The notes beneath the pieces are model-generated. The model ran no database searches and had not been told where the DNA came from. It worked only from the letters and a program-made list of their open reading frames with translations. 58,779 nt of DNA from positions 1-58,779 of the forward strand of contig MNUP01000123.1 in the NCBI GenBank assembly GCA_001871075.1, read 5' to 3'. The position numbers and the translations under genes are program-made. Positions 49,083 to 57,683 of the stretch are shown piece after piece. This DNA is from Candidatus Desantisbacteria bacterium CG1_02_49_89. GTDB taxonomy: Bacteria > Desantisbacteria > UBA1551. The stretch's first letter is position 1; each line of letters starts with the position of its first letter.

Positions 49083-50225
49083 ATGACTTCGAGAGAAAGG
49101 CTGTTAACCGCTCTCAGGGGCAAGATGCCGGATAGGGTCCCGGCGAACCTTTATGAGATCAACCCCTGGGCAGAAGGGAGCTTTTACACGACCGAGTCAA
49201 GCTGGAAAGGGCTGGTCGGTTTTCTGAAGGAAAATTCAGACCCGTTCGGGTGGGGAGGGGTGAACCTGGGTTCGTTCCATTCCGATCCCGCCAAAATAAA
49301 GATCAGCAGCAAAACAAGGCAGGAAGGCAATTCAACCTTCATCAGCTGCGTTATAGAGACGCCGAAAGGCCCGCTGACAACCGAATCCAGGACAGACGCG
49401 GGAGTTGCCACAAGCTGGGCGCTCAAGCATATGATCGAAAACGACGAGGACATAGAGAAATTCCTTTCCATAGAATACGAGCCGTTCCAGCCCGACCTGG
49501 CGGAGTTTTATAAACTCGAAGAAGTTATGAAAAAGGACGGCAGGGGCGTAATGCTCATTTCCCTGGGAGACGCGGTCGGGGAAGCCGCGGGAATGATGGA
49601 TTTTGAATTCTTCGCCACGAAATCCGTGGAAGATAAAAAGACGATGATGGAGCTCATAGATACCTGCCAGCAGAGGTGGCTTGCCCAGTATGATTACATG
49701 GCAAAGAACGTCAGGGACACTGTTTTCAGGATATGCGGCCCGGAATACGTGACCCCGCCTCTCATGCCGCCTTCATACTTCCATGATTTCGTTGCGGCGC
49801 CGGACAGGGAGCTTTCGAGGGCGATCCGAAAGCACAGCGGAAATAACAATTTTGTATGCATACACTCGCACAGCAAGATAGTCCGGCTCCTGGATGAGAT
49901 CGCCTCGATAGAAATTGACGTTCTTGAGCCGGTTGAATCCCTTCCAGCGACCACGGCTGACACAACCCTGAAGGAAGTCCGTGACAAGCTGGGGAGCAGG
50001 GTTTGCCTGATGGGCAATATTCAGACAAGGTATATTGACTGGAGCCCAAAAGAGGAACTCGACGCGTTTATAAAGACGGCGATATACGAGGGCGGGGCAA
50101 AAGGCGGTTTCGTGCTGATACCGACGGGCGCCCCGATAGTCTCGCCGCTTCCTGAAAAGACAGTTGAGAATATACACCAGTATTTCGAGTCCGCCCGCAA
50201 ATACGGGCATTATCCGTTAAAATAA
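49083..50225 (+). CDS. URO-D family protein, copy 2
   Basis: The 380-residue protein starts MTSRERLLTALRGKMPDRVPANLYEIN, the typical opening of URO-D-fold methyltransferase-like proteins. Further family parts are GVMLISLGDAVGEAAG, RICGPEYVTPPLMPPSYFHDFV, FVCIHSHSKIVRLLDEIASIEIDVLEPVESLP and CLMGNIQTRYIDWSPKEELDAF. The HSHS motif replaces HSCG of copy 1, so the metal site differs or is missing. AGAGGAG precedes the start. The two copies are only distantly related. Confidence 0.8.
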   Translation: MTSRERLLTALRGKMPDRVPANLYEINPWAEGSFYTTESSWKGLVGFLKENSDPFGWGGVNLGSFHSDPAKIKISSKTRQEGNSTFISCVIETPKGPLTTESRTDAGVATSWALKHMIENDEDIEKFLSIEYEPFQPDLAEFYKLEEVMKKDGRGVMLISLGDAVGEAAGMMDFEFFATKSVEDKKTMMELIDTCQQRWLAQYDYMAKNVRDTVFRICGPEYVTPPLMPPSYFHDFVAAPDRELSRAIRKHSGNNNFVCIHSHSKIVRLLDEIASIEIDVLEPVESLPATTADTTLKEVRDKLGSRVCLMGNIQTRYIDWSPKEELDAFIKTAIYEGGAKGGFVLIPTGAPIVSPLPEKTVENIHQYFESARKYGHYPLK

Positions 50226-50230
50226 AAATA

Positions 50231-50313
50231 AACCACGGAGGCACTGAGGCACGGAGAATTATTAGAGCCATAGAGTCAAAGTAGAAACTCTGTGTCTCCG
50301 TGTCTCTGTGGTT
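50231..50313. repeat. palindromic quasi-repeat array (accacggaggc units)
   Basis: Left arm 50231-50256: aaccacggaggcactgaggc plus acggag. The core is ttattagagccatagagtca. Right arm 50288-50313: ctctgtgtctccgtgtctct plus gtggtt. The right arm ends 14 bases before the serS start codon. Confidence 0.78.
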
Positions 50314-50327
50314 ATTCTGGAGGATTT

Positions 50328-51596
50328 ATGATTGATATGAAATTCATAAGGGAAAACGCGGAGCTGATAAGGAAGAACCTGCAGGACCGGGGTAACAAGC
50401 TCAACCTTGACGAGCTGCTCGGTATGGACGAGGAAAGAAGAAAGCTCATTAAAAAGGCGGAGGAACTGAAATTCAAAAGGAACGTGGATTCGGAAAAGAT
50501 CGCGCAGCTCAAAAAAGAAAAGAAGGACGCGGACGCTCTCATCAAAGAAATGAAGGAGATAGGTGACGAGATCAAAAAGCTGGACGGAGAGCTTGGCGTG
50601 TACGAGAAGAAAGTGAACGATATGCTCCTTCTGATCCCCAATATTCCGGACCCGTCGGTTCCGGTAAGCACGGACCCGAAGGACAACAGGGAAGTAAGGA
50701 CCTGGGGGAAGAAACCGGAGTTCGATTTCCAGCCGCGGCCGCACTGGGACATAGGGGAGGCCCTGGGCATACTGGACCTTGGCAGGGCGTCCAAGATAAC
50801 CGGCGCGCACTTCGCTATTTACAAAGGGCTGGGAGCGAAACTTGAAAGGGCGCTGATCAATTTCATGCTGGACCTGCATATAGACAAACACGGTTATAAG
50901 GAAATATGGCCCCCTATTCTGGTAAACCGTGGGTGCATCACAGGCACAGGCCAGCTGCCAAAGTATGAGGAGGATATGTACCGCTGCGACCTGGATGACA
51001 TATTCCCGATCCCAACCGCGGAGGTCCCGCTTACGGGATTCCATAAGGATGAGGTGCTGGAAGAAAAAGACCTGCCGGTTTACTACACGGCGTATACGCC
51101 CTGTTTCAGGAGGGAGGCGGGTTCATACGGAAAGGATACCAGGGGTCTTCTGCGCGTCCACCAGTTTGACAAGGTGGAAATGGTGAAGCTGACAAAGCCG
51201 GAAGATTCTGACGCGGAACATGAGAAAATGGTGCAGAATGCGGAAGAGGTTATACAGCTGCTCAAGCTCCCGTACAGGGTTATACTTTTATGCACCGTGG
51301 AGATAGGTTTTTCGGCGCGCAAGTGCTATGACCTTGAAATATGGGCGCCTGCGCAGAACAGATGGCTTGAATCTTCTTCTTGCTCGAACTGCGGGGATTT
51401 CCAGGCGCGCAGGCTGAACATAAGATACAGGAAGAAAGACGGAAAAACGGAGCTCGTCCACACCCTTAACGGTTCCGGAATAGCCCTTGCCCGCACCTTT
51501 GCCGCGATACTCGAGAATTACCAGCAGAAAGACGGCTCTGTGATCGTGCCGGATGTCCTGAAGCCGTATATGGGCGGCGTTGACGTGATCAAATAA
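50328..51596 (+). CDS. serS: seryl-tRNA synthetase
   Basis: The 422-residue enzyme charges tRNA-Ser. The N-terminal coiled-coil arm (about 25-110, ELLGMDEERRKLIKKAEELKFKRN) binds the long variable arm of the tRNA. The class II motifs are intact: motif 1 near LERALINFMLDLH, motif 2 YTPCFRREAGSYGKDTRGLLRVHQFDKVEMV, motif 3 LNGSGIALARTFAAILENYQ. The start at 50328 follows GGAGG at 5 bases; a longer frame begins in the repeat. No T-box leader is present. No repeat insertion is found in the gene. Confidence 0.96.
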   Translation: MIDMKFIRENAELIRKNLQDRGNKLNLDELLGMDEERRKLIKKAEELKFKRNVDSEKIAQLKKEKKDADALIKEMKEIGDEIKKLDGELGVYEKKVNDMLLLIPNIPDPSVPVSTDPKDNREVRTWGKKPEFDFQPRPHWDIGEALGILDLGRASKITGAHFAIYKGLGAKLERALINFMLDLHIDKHGYKEIWPPILVNRGCITGTGQLPKYEEDMYRCDLDDIFPIPTAEVPLTGFHKDEVLEEKDLPVYYTAYTPCFRREAGSYGKDTRGLLRVHQFDKVEMVKLTKPEDSDAEHEKMVQNAEEVIQLLKLPYRVILLCTVEIGFSARKCYDLEIWAPAQNRWLESSSCSNCGDFQARRLNIRYRKKDGKTELVHTLNGSGIALARTFAAILENYQQKDGSVIVPDVLKPYMGGVDVIK

Positions 51597-51676
51597 TACA
51601 TTGCAAAAGTCAAAATGCAAAATGTAAAATGCAAATTGAAAAGATTGTCACGAAGGCACGGAGAAAACCATAAAAA
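51597..51676. repeat. quasi-repeats between serS and the gluzincin gene
   Basis: aaaatgcaaaatgtaaaatg units (51607-51638) are the same as those inside nadC. A short tcacgaaggcacggag follows, a relative of the accacggag units. Confidence 0.6.
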
Positions 51677-52630
51677 ATGAAAGACATATACAAACGGTTG
51701 ATAATATATTCCGCGGTTGCCGCGTTTTCCATTTATGCGTATTCCCTCTGGGATAAATTCAACTGGAAGGGTTATACTACAAAGCTGGAAGGTTACCGAT
51801 ATACCATATATTCAGACCTGCCGCGCGAAGACCTTGATATTTACGCGAAGATATGCGAAAGCCTGAAGTCCTATTTTGAGCGCAAGTTTTTCAGCACCGG
51901 AACAAAAAAGGTAAAGATCTACCTGTTTGCCACAGCGGATTCATATAACAGGTACCTGAAAAGACTCGGAAGGTTTGCCCCTGAAACCGAATACGGGTTC
52001 TACAAGCTCGGAAGAGCGCTTATAGCTTTTGACAGCACAAAAGGGCTTGGTACTTTTACCCACGAACTGTCGCACCATTTCATTAACACTTCGGACATGA
52101 AACTGCCTGTCTGGCTTGACGAAGGTTTTTCTGCGTTCTTTGAGAAGTTCATCGGAATATACCAGAAAGATGGCTCGATCCTGTTGACATTCGGTTATGT
52201 TTCGCCTGAAAGGTTCAGCGAGGCATGGCATCTTAAGGCCGCGGGCAGGTTGAAGCTCCAGCCGCTATTCAGCGAAAAATTCCCAAACGAATCGCTTGCC
52301 TGCAATTTTGTGCTGTTCGCGTTTGACAATGACAGGTTGAAAAGACTGCTCAATAACACCGTCCTGGAGAAAGACAGCGTGAAGCTGGTTGAGGAAACTT
52401 TCCACAAGCCCCTTCGGGATGTTGAAGCGGAATGGGACAAATGGATGGAAGAGGCGAAGAAAAGGCCTGAGATCCCCTGGATCGCGGAAAACAGGATATT
52501 CACATATGAACAGCTGGAAGATGAAATGCATAAGTTCTACCCGCCTTTAAGGTTTGACCGTGATAAGGAAAGGTTCTTATACGATTGGAAAGTCTTTCAT
52601 TTCAAAGACGAACAACGCCTTCCTTTTTAA
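51677..52630 (+). CDS. membrane-anchored gluzincin-type metallopeptidase (Peptidase_MA-like)
   Basis: The 317-residue protein has one N-terminal membrane segment (LIIYSAVAAFSIYAYSLW) and the zinc motif THELSHHFIN with H129-E-x-x-H133, followed by the third ligand in WLDEGFSAFFEKFIG. The layout fits the MA-like gluzincin peptidases that face the periplasm. Substrates are unknown. The ribosome-binding site is weak (GGAG 12 bases upstream). Confidence 0.82.
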   Translation: MKDIYKRLIIYSAVAAFSIYAYSLWDKFNWKGYTTKLEGYRYTIYSDLPREDLDIYAKICESLKSYFERKFFSTGTKKVKIYLFATADSYNRYLKRLGRFAPETEYGFYKLGRALIAFDSTKGLGTFTHELSHHFINTSDMKLPVWLDEGFSAFFEKFIGIYQKDGSILLTFGYVSPERFSEAWHLKAAGRLKLQPLFSEKFPNESLACNFVLFAFDNDRLKRLLNNTVLEKDSVKLVEETFHKPLRDVEAEWDKWMEEAKKRPEIPWIAENRIFTYEQLEDEMHKFYPPLRFDRDKERFLYDWKVFHFKDEQRLPF

Positions 52631-52705
52631 GTAGTTGAAAGTTGAAAGCTAATCTAAAAATAGTTCCTTCATTCATAATTCATAACTCATAATTCATAAT
52701 TGGGG
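52631..52705. repeat. half array: gttgaaagtt units and inverted attatgaatt units
   Basis: gttgaaagttgaaagct (52634-52650) is followed by an AT-rich part (ctaaaaatagttccttcat) and the right-arm sequence aattcataactcataattca (within 52672-52702). The two arms belong to different units, so this may be a recombinant array. Confidence 0.65.
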
Positions 52706-52712
52706 GTAGAAT

Positions 52713-53264
52713 ATGAAAGTTCTGGCGATACTGGGGAGCCGCAATCCTGACGGGCAGACCGCGAAAGCGGTAAAGGCCTTGCTTGCGGGTGTGGAAGAAG
52801 CAGGGGCGCAGATGGAGCAGGTGTTCCTCCCGCAGATAAAAATAGAGCACTGCGAGCAGGAGGGCAAGGATGGCTGGGGTTTATGCACAAAAGAGGGGAA
52901 GTGCGTTTTAAAGGACGATTTTGCCTCGGTGGCTGAAAAGATCAGGAATGCAGACGCAGTTGTGTTTGCAACGCCGGTATACTTTAGTGATCTGAGCGAA
53001 AGCCTGCGGGCTTTCCTGGACCGCCTGCGCAGGATATGTATGCACGAAAACGGCAGAAAAGGGATAGGCGGAAAAGACACAGTCGGCGTGTGCGTTGCCG
53101 GAGGAGGAGGCGGCGGGGCTCCGGAATGCTGTGCCAGTCTTCAGAAAATACTTGGTATAATCGGTTTTAACGTCATAGACATTATCCCGGCGCGCAGGCA
53201 GAACCTGGACATGAAGACGAAGGTGCTGAAGATCGTGGGCAAATGGCTTGTCACGCAAAAATAA
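52713..53264 (+). CDS. NADPH-dependent FMN reductase-like flavoprotein
   Basis: The 183-residue protein has the flavodoxin-like opening KVLAILGSRNPDGQTAKAVKALLAGVEEAG, which binds the FMN phosphate, and ADAVVFATPVYFSDLSESLRAFLDRL, the second FMN loop. CEQEGKDGWGLCTKEGKC resembles the cysteine motif of iron-sulfur flavoproteins, though spacing is wider than the classic one. The glycine-rich VAGGGGGGAPECC is unusual. It would shuttle electrons in an anaerobe. GGGGG upstream of the ATG may act as ribosome-binding site. Confidence 0.85.
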   Translation: MKVLAILGSRNPDGQTAKAVKALLAGVEEAGAQMEQVFLPQIKIEHCEQEGKDGWGLCTKEGKCVLKDDFASVAEKIRNADAVVFATPVYFSDLSESLRAFLDRLRRICMHENGRKGIGGKDTVGVCVAGGGGGGAPECCASLQKILGIIGFNVIDIIPARRQNLDMKTKVLKIVGKWLVTQK

Positions 53265-53396
53265 ACCACAGAGGCCACTGAGAAAAATCTTTCGCCACTG
53301 AGAGCACTGAAGGCACTGAGTTTTTGTAACTCAAACCTTCAGGTTTGACGGTAGATTATTAAATATAAGATTCAATATTTAATAAAAAGAGAGAAA
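53264..53396. repeat. left half of a split array plus an operator-like palindrome
   Basis: aaccacagaggccactgag and further cactgag units (53264-53320) match, in inverted form, the right arm at 54622-54646, on the other side of the AT-rich gene. gtaactcaaaccttcaggtt (53326-53345) is a GTAG-type hairpin. ttattaaatat (53356-53366) and atatttaataa (53375-53385) form a perfect 11-base palindrome just before the gene. Confidence 0.65.
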
Positions 53397-54170
53397 ATGA
53401 AGAAAATATTTTTAATAACAATTACTACTTTTTGTTTAGCAGCTAACTTATACTCAGCTAAAAAAGTGGTTGTTGTTGGTGATAAATTAAATGTATATTC
53501 AGAAAATGGTAGTGAATTATTTGAAATAGATTTACATGTTCAACCATTCGATATAAAGATTTTTTCAGAAGAGAGTCATGCAGATTGTAAGAGCTATTAT
53601 GATAATGGCAAGGTAAAAAGAATCGAATATTTCTTTAGAAAAAAACCAGCAGGATTTGTTGATTTTACCAGAACTGGCGAGATTAAAAAAGCTTTTATTA
53701 TCTATAAAACTGGATTTGAAACTGATATATACTATGGTGGCGGAAGACAAGTTAAGGAGATAATTAAAAATGTAGGTTTAATCAGAAAAGGATATCCTGC
53801 AGAATATCACTATTTCTTTTCTATGAGAGGGGAATTGAATAGAATAGATTTGTATTATAAAGAATCCGAACAGTTTTACATTCTTAAAGAGGATATTCTT
53901 TTTGAAGGCAAGAAGGCAATAATAAGGAATGTTTTAAATATTAGAGATGAAGAATATAGGGTCTATTCATGCGTAATTGATGAATTTGAGAAGCGTCCAG
54001 AAAAATCGAAATGGAAATTTTTAGTTGTTCAAGATGAAACCACATTATATTTTAATGATAAATTTAGCCAAAAAACGGTAGATTTTTTTGAAAAAGAATC
54101 AAAAGAAAAATTGTCAGAAGATATTATTGCGGATTTTTCAAACCAAAATAAAAGACCGGAGACCTTATAA
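53397..54170 (+). pseudogene. AT-rich exported protein of unknown function, first part (frameshifted)
   Basis: The frame starts with a signal peptide (MKKIFLITITTFCLAANLYS) and encodes 257 residues with short antiparallel-strand repeats such as YYDNGKVKRIEYFFRKKPAG and GELNRIDLYYKE, similar to the MORN-like or 'toxin-antitoxin YwqK' style of repeats. It ends DIIADFSNQNKRPETL. The next frame carries on with RRPYKLSNKFKTNVNIFLIS, which suggests one original gene with a shift near 54150. Base composition differs strongly from the neighbours (tldD, serS). Confidence 0.55.
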
Positions 54171-54462
54171 ATTATCAAATAAATTTAAAACAAATGTAAA
54201 TATATTTTTAATTTCAAAGGAAAGTAAAGAAGAAATTTTTAATAGAGAGAAAGGATGGGAATATTTTTACAAAATATATCCCGATTCCACTGGTATAGCG
54301 GAGATTTCTAGGGTAGGATTTAATAGAACTGAGGACACAGCCTTTGTTTATTATGGAATCAGTTTTGATTATGGACACGGTGGAATAGGGTATTATATAT
54401 TATTGAATAAAATAAATGACAAGTGGGAAATTGTAAAAAAAGTAATGGTATGGATAGCATAA
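54088..54462 (+). pseudogene. AT-rich protein of unknown function, second part
   Basis: The meaningful part starts near 54150 and reads YKLSNKFKTNVNIFLISKES, YKIYPDSTGIAEISRVGFNRTEDTAFVYYG, GHGGIGYYILLNKINDKWEIVKKVMVWIA. This last pattern (P-S-G-x-x-x-x-S-x-V-GFN, then LL-K-x-x-x-W-x-x-V) is a known conserved C-terminal domain of unnamed bacterial proteins in which the GYYILLNK strand and W are conserved. Alone it has no proper start; it is best read as the C-terminal half of the gene at 53397. Confidence 0.55.
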
Positions 54463-54657
54463 TAAATTGAGTGATAGACAGAATTAATATAGCTTTTTAA
54501 TTTTAATTCTCTCAGGGCTGAAGCCCTGAGTTACAATTTCTCAGTGAATTCAGTGCGTTAGTCCCTGCGTTTAGGTTTGAATAAACAAACCTGCAGGGGT
54601 CCTCAGTGGCAAAGTGTATTTCTCTGTGTCTCCGTGCCTCTGTGGTGAGGAGTTTAC
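54463..54657. repeat. hairpin repeats and right half of the split array
   Basis: ctcagggctgaagccctgag (54513-54532) is a hairpin that ends in ttac, the inverse of gtaa. caaacctgcagggg and ccctgcgtttaggtttg form an inverted pair (about 54570-54600). ctctgtgtctccgtgcctct (54622-54641) is the right arm matching 53264-53282 and the array before serS. Confidence 0.65.
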
Positions 54658-56058
54658 ATGAAAGATATTCTTGAAGCTATACGCGACAGGGCGAAGAAGA
54701 AGGGCGTCAGTTTCATGGACGCGAGGTTCGTCGAGAACGAATCCACAAGCATCAGCCTGCAGGACGGCAAGGCGGACAAGGTATCGTCAGGCAAAAGCGC
54801 GGGCATCGGCGTAAGGGTTATTTCAAGCGGCGCCTGGGGTTTCGCGACAACCAACGAGACCGCGCTGAAAAGCGCTGAGGATTGCCTTGACCAGGCGATA
54901 AGCATGGCAGACGCGTCCGCTGAAAAAGGCAGGGTCGTGGAGGTAGCAAAGGTAAGCCCGGTGATCGACGCGGTGAAGGCGAAATTTGAGATCGACCCCC
55001 GCTCCGTCCCTTTTAAGGAAAAGGTGGACAAAGTCGTCATGTTCGAGAGCGAGGCAAGAAAGGTTGCCCCGGAAAAAATATCCAATACGATCGCCGGGTA
55101 CGGCGATATCTGGCAGAGGGAAGTGATCTGCAACACGTACGGGACCCTTGTGGAGAATGAATATGTCCGCACCCATACATATATAATGGTTGTTACAAAA
55201 GAAGGGGCGCTAAGGCAAAGGGCGTCCGAGCACGACGCGATTGTCGGCGGATTTGAGCTTATCAGAAGGATAGAGCCGGAAAATTTCAGCGTGAAGGCCG
55301 CAAAAAGGGCTGTGGCGCTGCTGAGCGCGAAAAGGGCGCCTTCGGGCATGTTTCCTGTGCTCCTGCACCCGGATATTGTTGGCCTTTTCACCCACGAAGC
55401 TATCGGGCATAACGCGGAGGCGGACGGGGTTATGGCAGGCGTGTCTATACTTGAGGGAAGGGTCGGGCAGAAAGTGGCTTCAGAACTCGTGACGATAGTT
55501 GACGACGCGACTATTGAAGGAATGTGGGGGTCATATAAATACGATTCAGAAGGAGTTCCCGGCAGGAGAAGGGTCCTTGTCGAAAACGGGGTGTTAAAAG
55601 GTTTCATGCACAGCCTTGAAACCGCCGCGAAATTCAACGCTGAGCCCAACGGGAGCGCGAGGGCTCAGAATTTCAATAACAGGCCTATCGTGCGAATGAG
55701 CAATACGAATATCCAACCCGGTAAACAGCCTTACGCGGAACTTCTGAAAAGCATTGACAACGGAGTTATGCTGACCAAGGGGCTGGGGGGTTACGTGAAC
55801 CCTAACAAAGGGCAGTTCACGTTCAGCGCGGGTGAGGGCTGGATGATACGGAAAGGCGAGCTTGCAGAGCACATAAGGGACGTGAATATGTCCGGTATCC
55901 TGCTTGAAACCCTGCAGAAAATTGACGGCGTCTCGAAGGAATATGACCCGGATACACTTAAGGGCGGGATGTGCGGCAAGGGCGGCCAGGGAATGTTTGT
56001 TGGCGCCGGCGGTCCGTATGTCCGGGTGAAGGAACTGATGATAGGCGGCCAGGAGTGA
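54658..56058 (+). CDS. tldD: metalloprotease TldD
   Basis: The 466-residue protein is TldD: the metal-binding HEAIGHNAEADG (HExxxH) is at about residues 240-251, and the conserved end GGMCGKGGQGMFVGAGGPYVRVKELMIGG holds the third ligand. In E. coli TldD and TldE together degrade unfolded peptides and mature microcin B17 and CcdA. The partner gene lies 81 bases downstream. GAGG precedes the ATG, behind the right arm of the array. Confidence 0.95.
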   Translation: MKDILEAIRDRAKKKGVSFMDARFVENESTSISLQDGKADKVSSGKSAGIGVRVISSGAWGFATTNETALKSAEDCLDQAISMADASAEKGRVVEVAKVSPVIDAVKAKFEIDPRSVPFKEKVDKVVMFESEARKVAPEKISNTIAGYGDIWQREVICNTYGTLVENEYVRTHTYIMVVTKEGALRQRASEHDAIVGGFELIRRIEPENFSVKAAKRAVALLSAKRAPSGMFPVLLHPDIVGLFTHEAIGHNAEADGVMAGVSILEGRVGQKVASELVTIVDDATIEGMWGSYKYDSEGVPGRRRVLVENGVLKGFMHSLETAAKFNAEPNGSARAQNFNNRPIVRMSNTNIQPGKQPYAELLKSIDNGVMLTKGLGGYVNPNKGQFTFSAGEGWMIRKGELAEHIRDVNMSGILLETLQKIDGVSKEYDPDTLKGGMCGKGGQGMFVGAGGPYVRVKELMIGGQE

Positions 56059-56139
56059 CTTCAGCTGAAAGCTGAAAGTCAAAATCCTTAATAATCGGCG
56101 TAATCGTTATTTAAAAATCTGTGTAATCGGTGGAAAAAT
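56059..56139. repeat. atctgtgtaatcgg motif and agctgaaagt units before tldE
   Basis: agctgaaagctgaaagtc (56064-56081) is followed by ataatcggcgtaatcg and aaaatctgtgtaatcgg (about 56088-56132). The last unit is also found before hydG, the hydrogenase small subunit, the NuoI-like ferredoxin subunit and nadC. Confidence 0.6.
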
Positions 56140-57462
56140 ATGGAAAACTTGGTGGAAATTGCGGAATACGGGTGCGAAGTGGCAAAGAAGGAAGGCGCTG
56201 AGTTTGTGGATGTCGGCGTGCACAGCGGCATGGGAATGTCCGTGGATGTGGAAAGAGGCGCGGTAAAGCACGGGGACACGGCTGTTTCTTCGGGCGTGTC
56301 TGTCCGCGCTTTCATTAAAGGCGGAATGGGATTTACAGGCGCGTCCAGTTTGAAAAAAGAGGATGTGCGCGGCGCAGCGCTGAAAGCCGCGGCGCTCGCG
56401 AAGGTCGCGCAGCCGGACCCTGATTTTGTAAGCCTTCCTGAACCTTCCGGTTCCTACCCTGTTGTTGAAAAGCTGTGGGATGACAATATCCGGGGCGTCA
56501 GCGCCGGAAAGCTCGTCGGGTACCTGAGGAGATCAATAGAAGAAGTAAAGTCTGTAAGAGGAGATGCGATCATAAACGGCGGAGCAGGGCTGGGCCATTC
56601 AGAGAGCGCTATAGCCAATTCACTCGGTATCAGGGCCTCCATAAAAGGTTCAAGCATCCGCATGAGCACGTCGGTAACGTTCAAGGAAGGGGATGACGTG
56701 GGCACATACTTCGATTTTGACAACTCGCGGCTCCTTCCCGACTTTAATCCTTCAGGGATCGGGGTGAATGCCGCAAAAATGGCTTTGAAATTTTTAGGCG
56801 CGCGGCACATTCAGGGCGGGGTGATGCCTGTTGTGTTCGGCCCGCTTTCAGGCCTGAGCATTTTCAGGGTCATATGCTGGAATGCCAACGCCGAGGATAT
56901 ACAGAGGAACCGTTCCTACCTGATAGGGAAAAAAGGCGCGCAGATCGCCTCGGATATCGTGACCGTTGTTGATGACCCGCTCATTCCTGCCGGTATGGGG
57001 TCCGGCCCTTTTGACGGGGAGGGGTTCCCGCACAGCAGGCTTACCGTGATCGAGAAAGGGGTCCTTAAGACCTGGCTTCACAATTCCTACACCGCGAACA
57101 AGGGCAAGGAAAAAAATACAGGGAATTCAACGCGCGGCGGCACCAGCATTACGAATACCGTTGTTTCACTGGGCACGAAGACCGAAAAGGAGCTCATAAG
57201 CGAGATCAAGGACGGGCTTTATGTGGCTGTGGGAAGCATATTCCCGAATCCCCAGAGCGGCGACATCTCGGAAACAGTGGACTGGGGGTTCAAGATCGAG
57301 AACGGAGAGATAGCCTACCCGGTTAAAAACGTTATGATAGGGATGCATATGCTGGAGTTTATGAAGAACATTGACGCTATTTCAAGCGATTTCCGCGAGG
57401 AGCCCGGCGCTATAATGCCGTCTGTCAGGGTGCGCGACGTGCGCGTCGCCGGAGGCAAATAG
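56140..57462 (+). CDS. tldE: TldE/PmbA family protein
   Basis: The 440-residue protein is the non-metal-binding partner of TldD: DVGVHSGMGMSVDVERGAVKHGDTAVSSGVSVRAFIKGGMGF at the start, NWNAEDIQRNRSYLIGKKGAQIASDIVTVVDDPLIPAGMGSGPFDGEGFP in the middle, and the typical end GSIFPNPQSGDISETVDWGFKIENGEIAYPVKNVMIG. It lacks the HExxxH motif, as expected. Both proteins form a heterodimer. Confidence 0.93.
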   Translation: MENLVEIAEYGCEVAKKEGAEFVDVGVHSGMGMSVDVERGAVKHGDTAVSSGVSVRAFIKGGMGFTGASSLKKEDVRGAALKAAALAKVAQPDPDFVSLPEPSGSYPVVEKLWDDNIRGVSAGKLVGYLRRSIEEVKSVRGDAIINGGAGLGHSESAIANSLGIRASIKGSSIRMSTSVTFKEGDDVGTYFDFDNSRLLPDFNPSGIGVNAAKMALKFLGARHIQGGVMPVVFGPLSGLSIFRVICWNANAEDIQRNRSYLIGKKGAQIASDIVTVVDDPLIPAGMGSGPFDGEGFPHSRLTVIEKGVLKTWLHNSYTANKGKEKNTGNSTRGGTSITNTVVSLGTKTEKELISEIKDGLYVAVGSIFPNPQSGDISETVDWGFKIENGEIAYPVKNVMIGMHMLEFMKNIDAISSDFREEPGAIMPSVRVRDVRVAGGK

Positions 57463-57683
57463 ATACTCGTGCATCGTGCATCGTTCTTCGTGCATCGTAA
57501 ATACCTCCTCGCCCCTTGCCTGCCCGCTAATCTTGGTGGAGGGCGGGAGAGGATGAAAGGTGAGGGGTTTAGGGTAACTCAGGGCTTTAGCCCTGAGCAA
57601 GTCAGTTTAAGTTCTCTTAAGTTCCCTGTTGAAAATTTTTTATCCGTGGAAATCCGTGGCTGAATTTTTTCCAGGAGGAGATC
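57463..57683. repeat. repeats before the CsgG-like gene
   Basis: tcgtgcatcgtgcatcg units (57467-57500), a cccgct-aatcttggtggagg-gcggg hairpin (about 57522-57546), ctcagggctttagccctgag (57578-57597), ttaagttctcttaagttccc (57607-57626) and atccgtggaaatccgtgg (57645-57660) follow one another. The 23-base ttaagtt...ccctgt unit returns inverted at 58691-58713 on the other side of the gene. Confidence 0.65.

Noticed and set aside
50231-50327. T-box leader before serS
   Set aside because: No conserved T-box sequence, specifier loop or terminator was found; the region is a simple palindromic array. The same holds for the short gap before valS.
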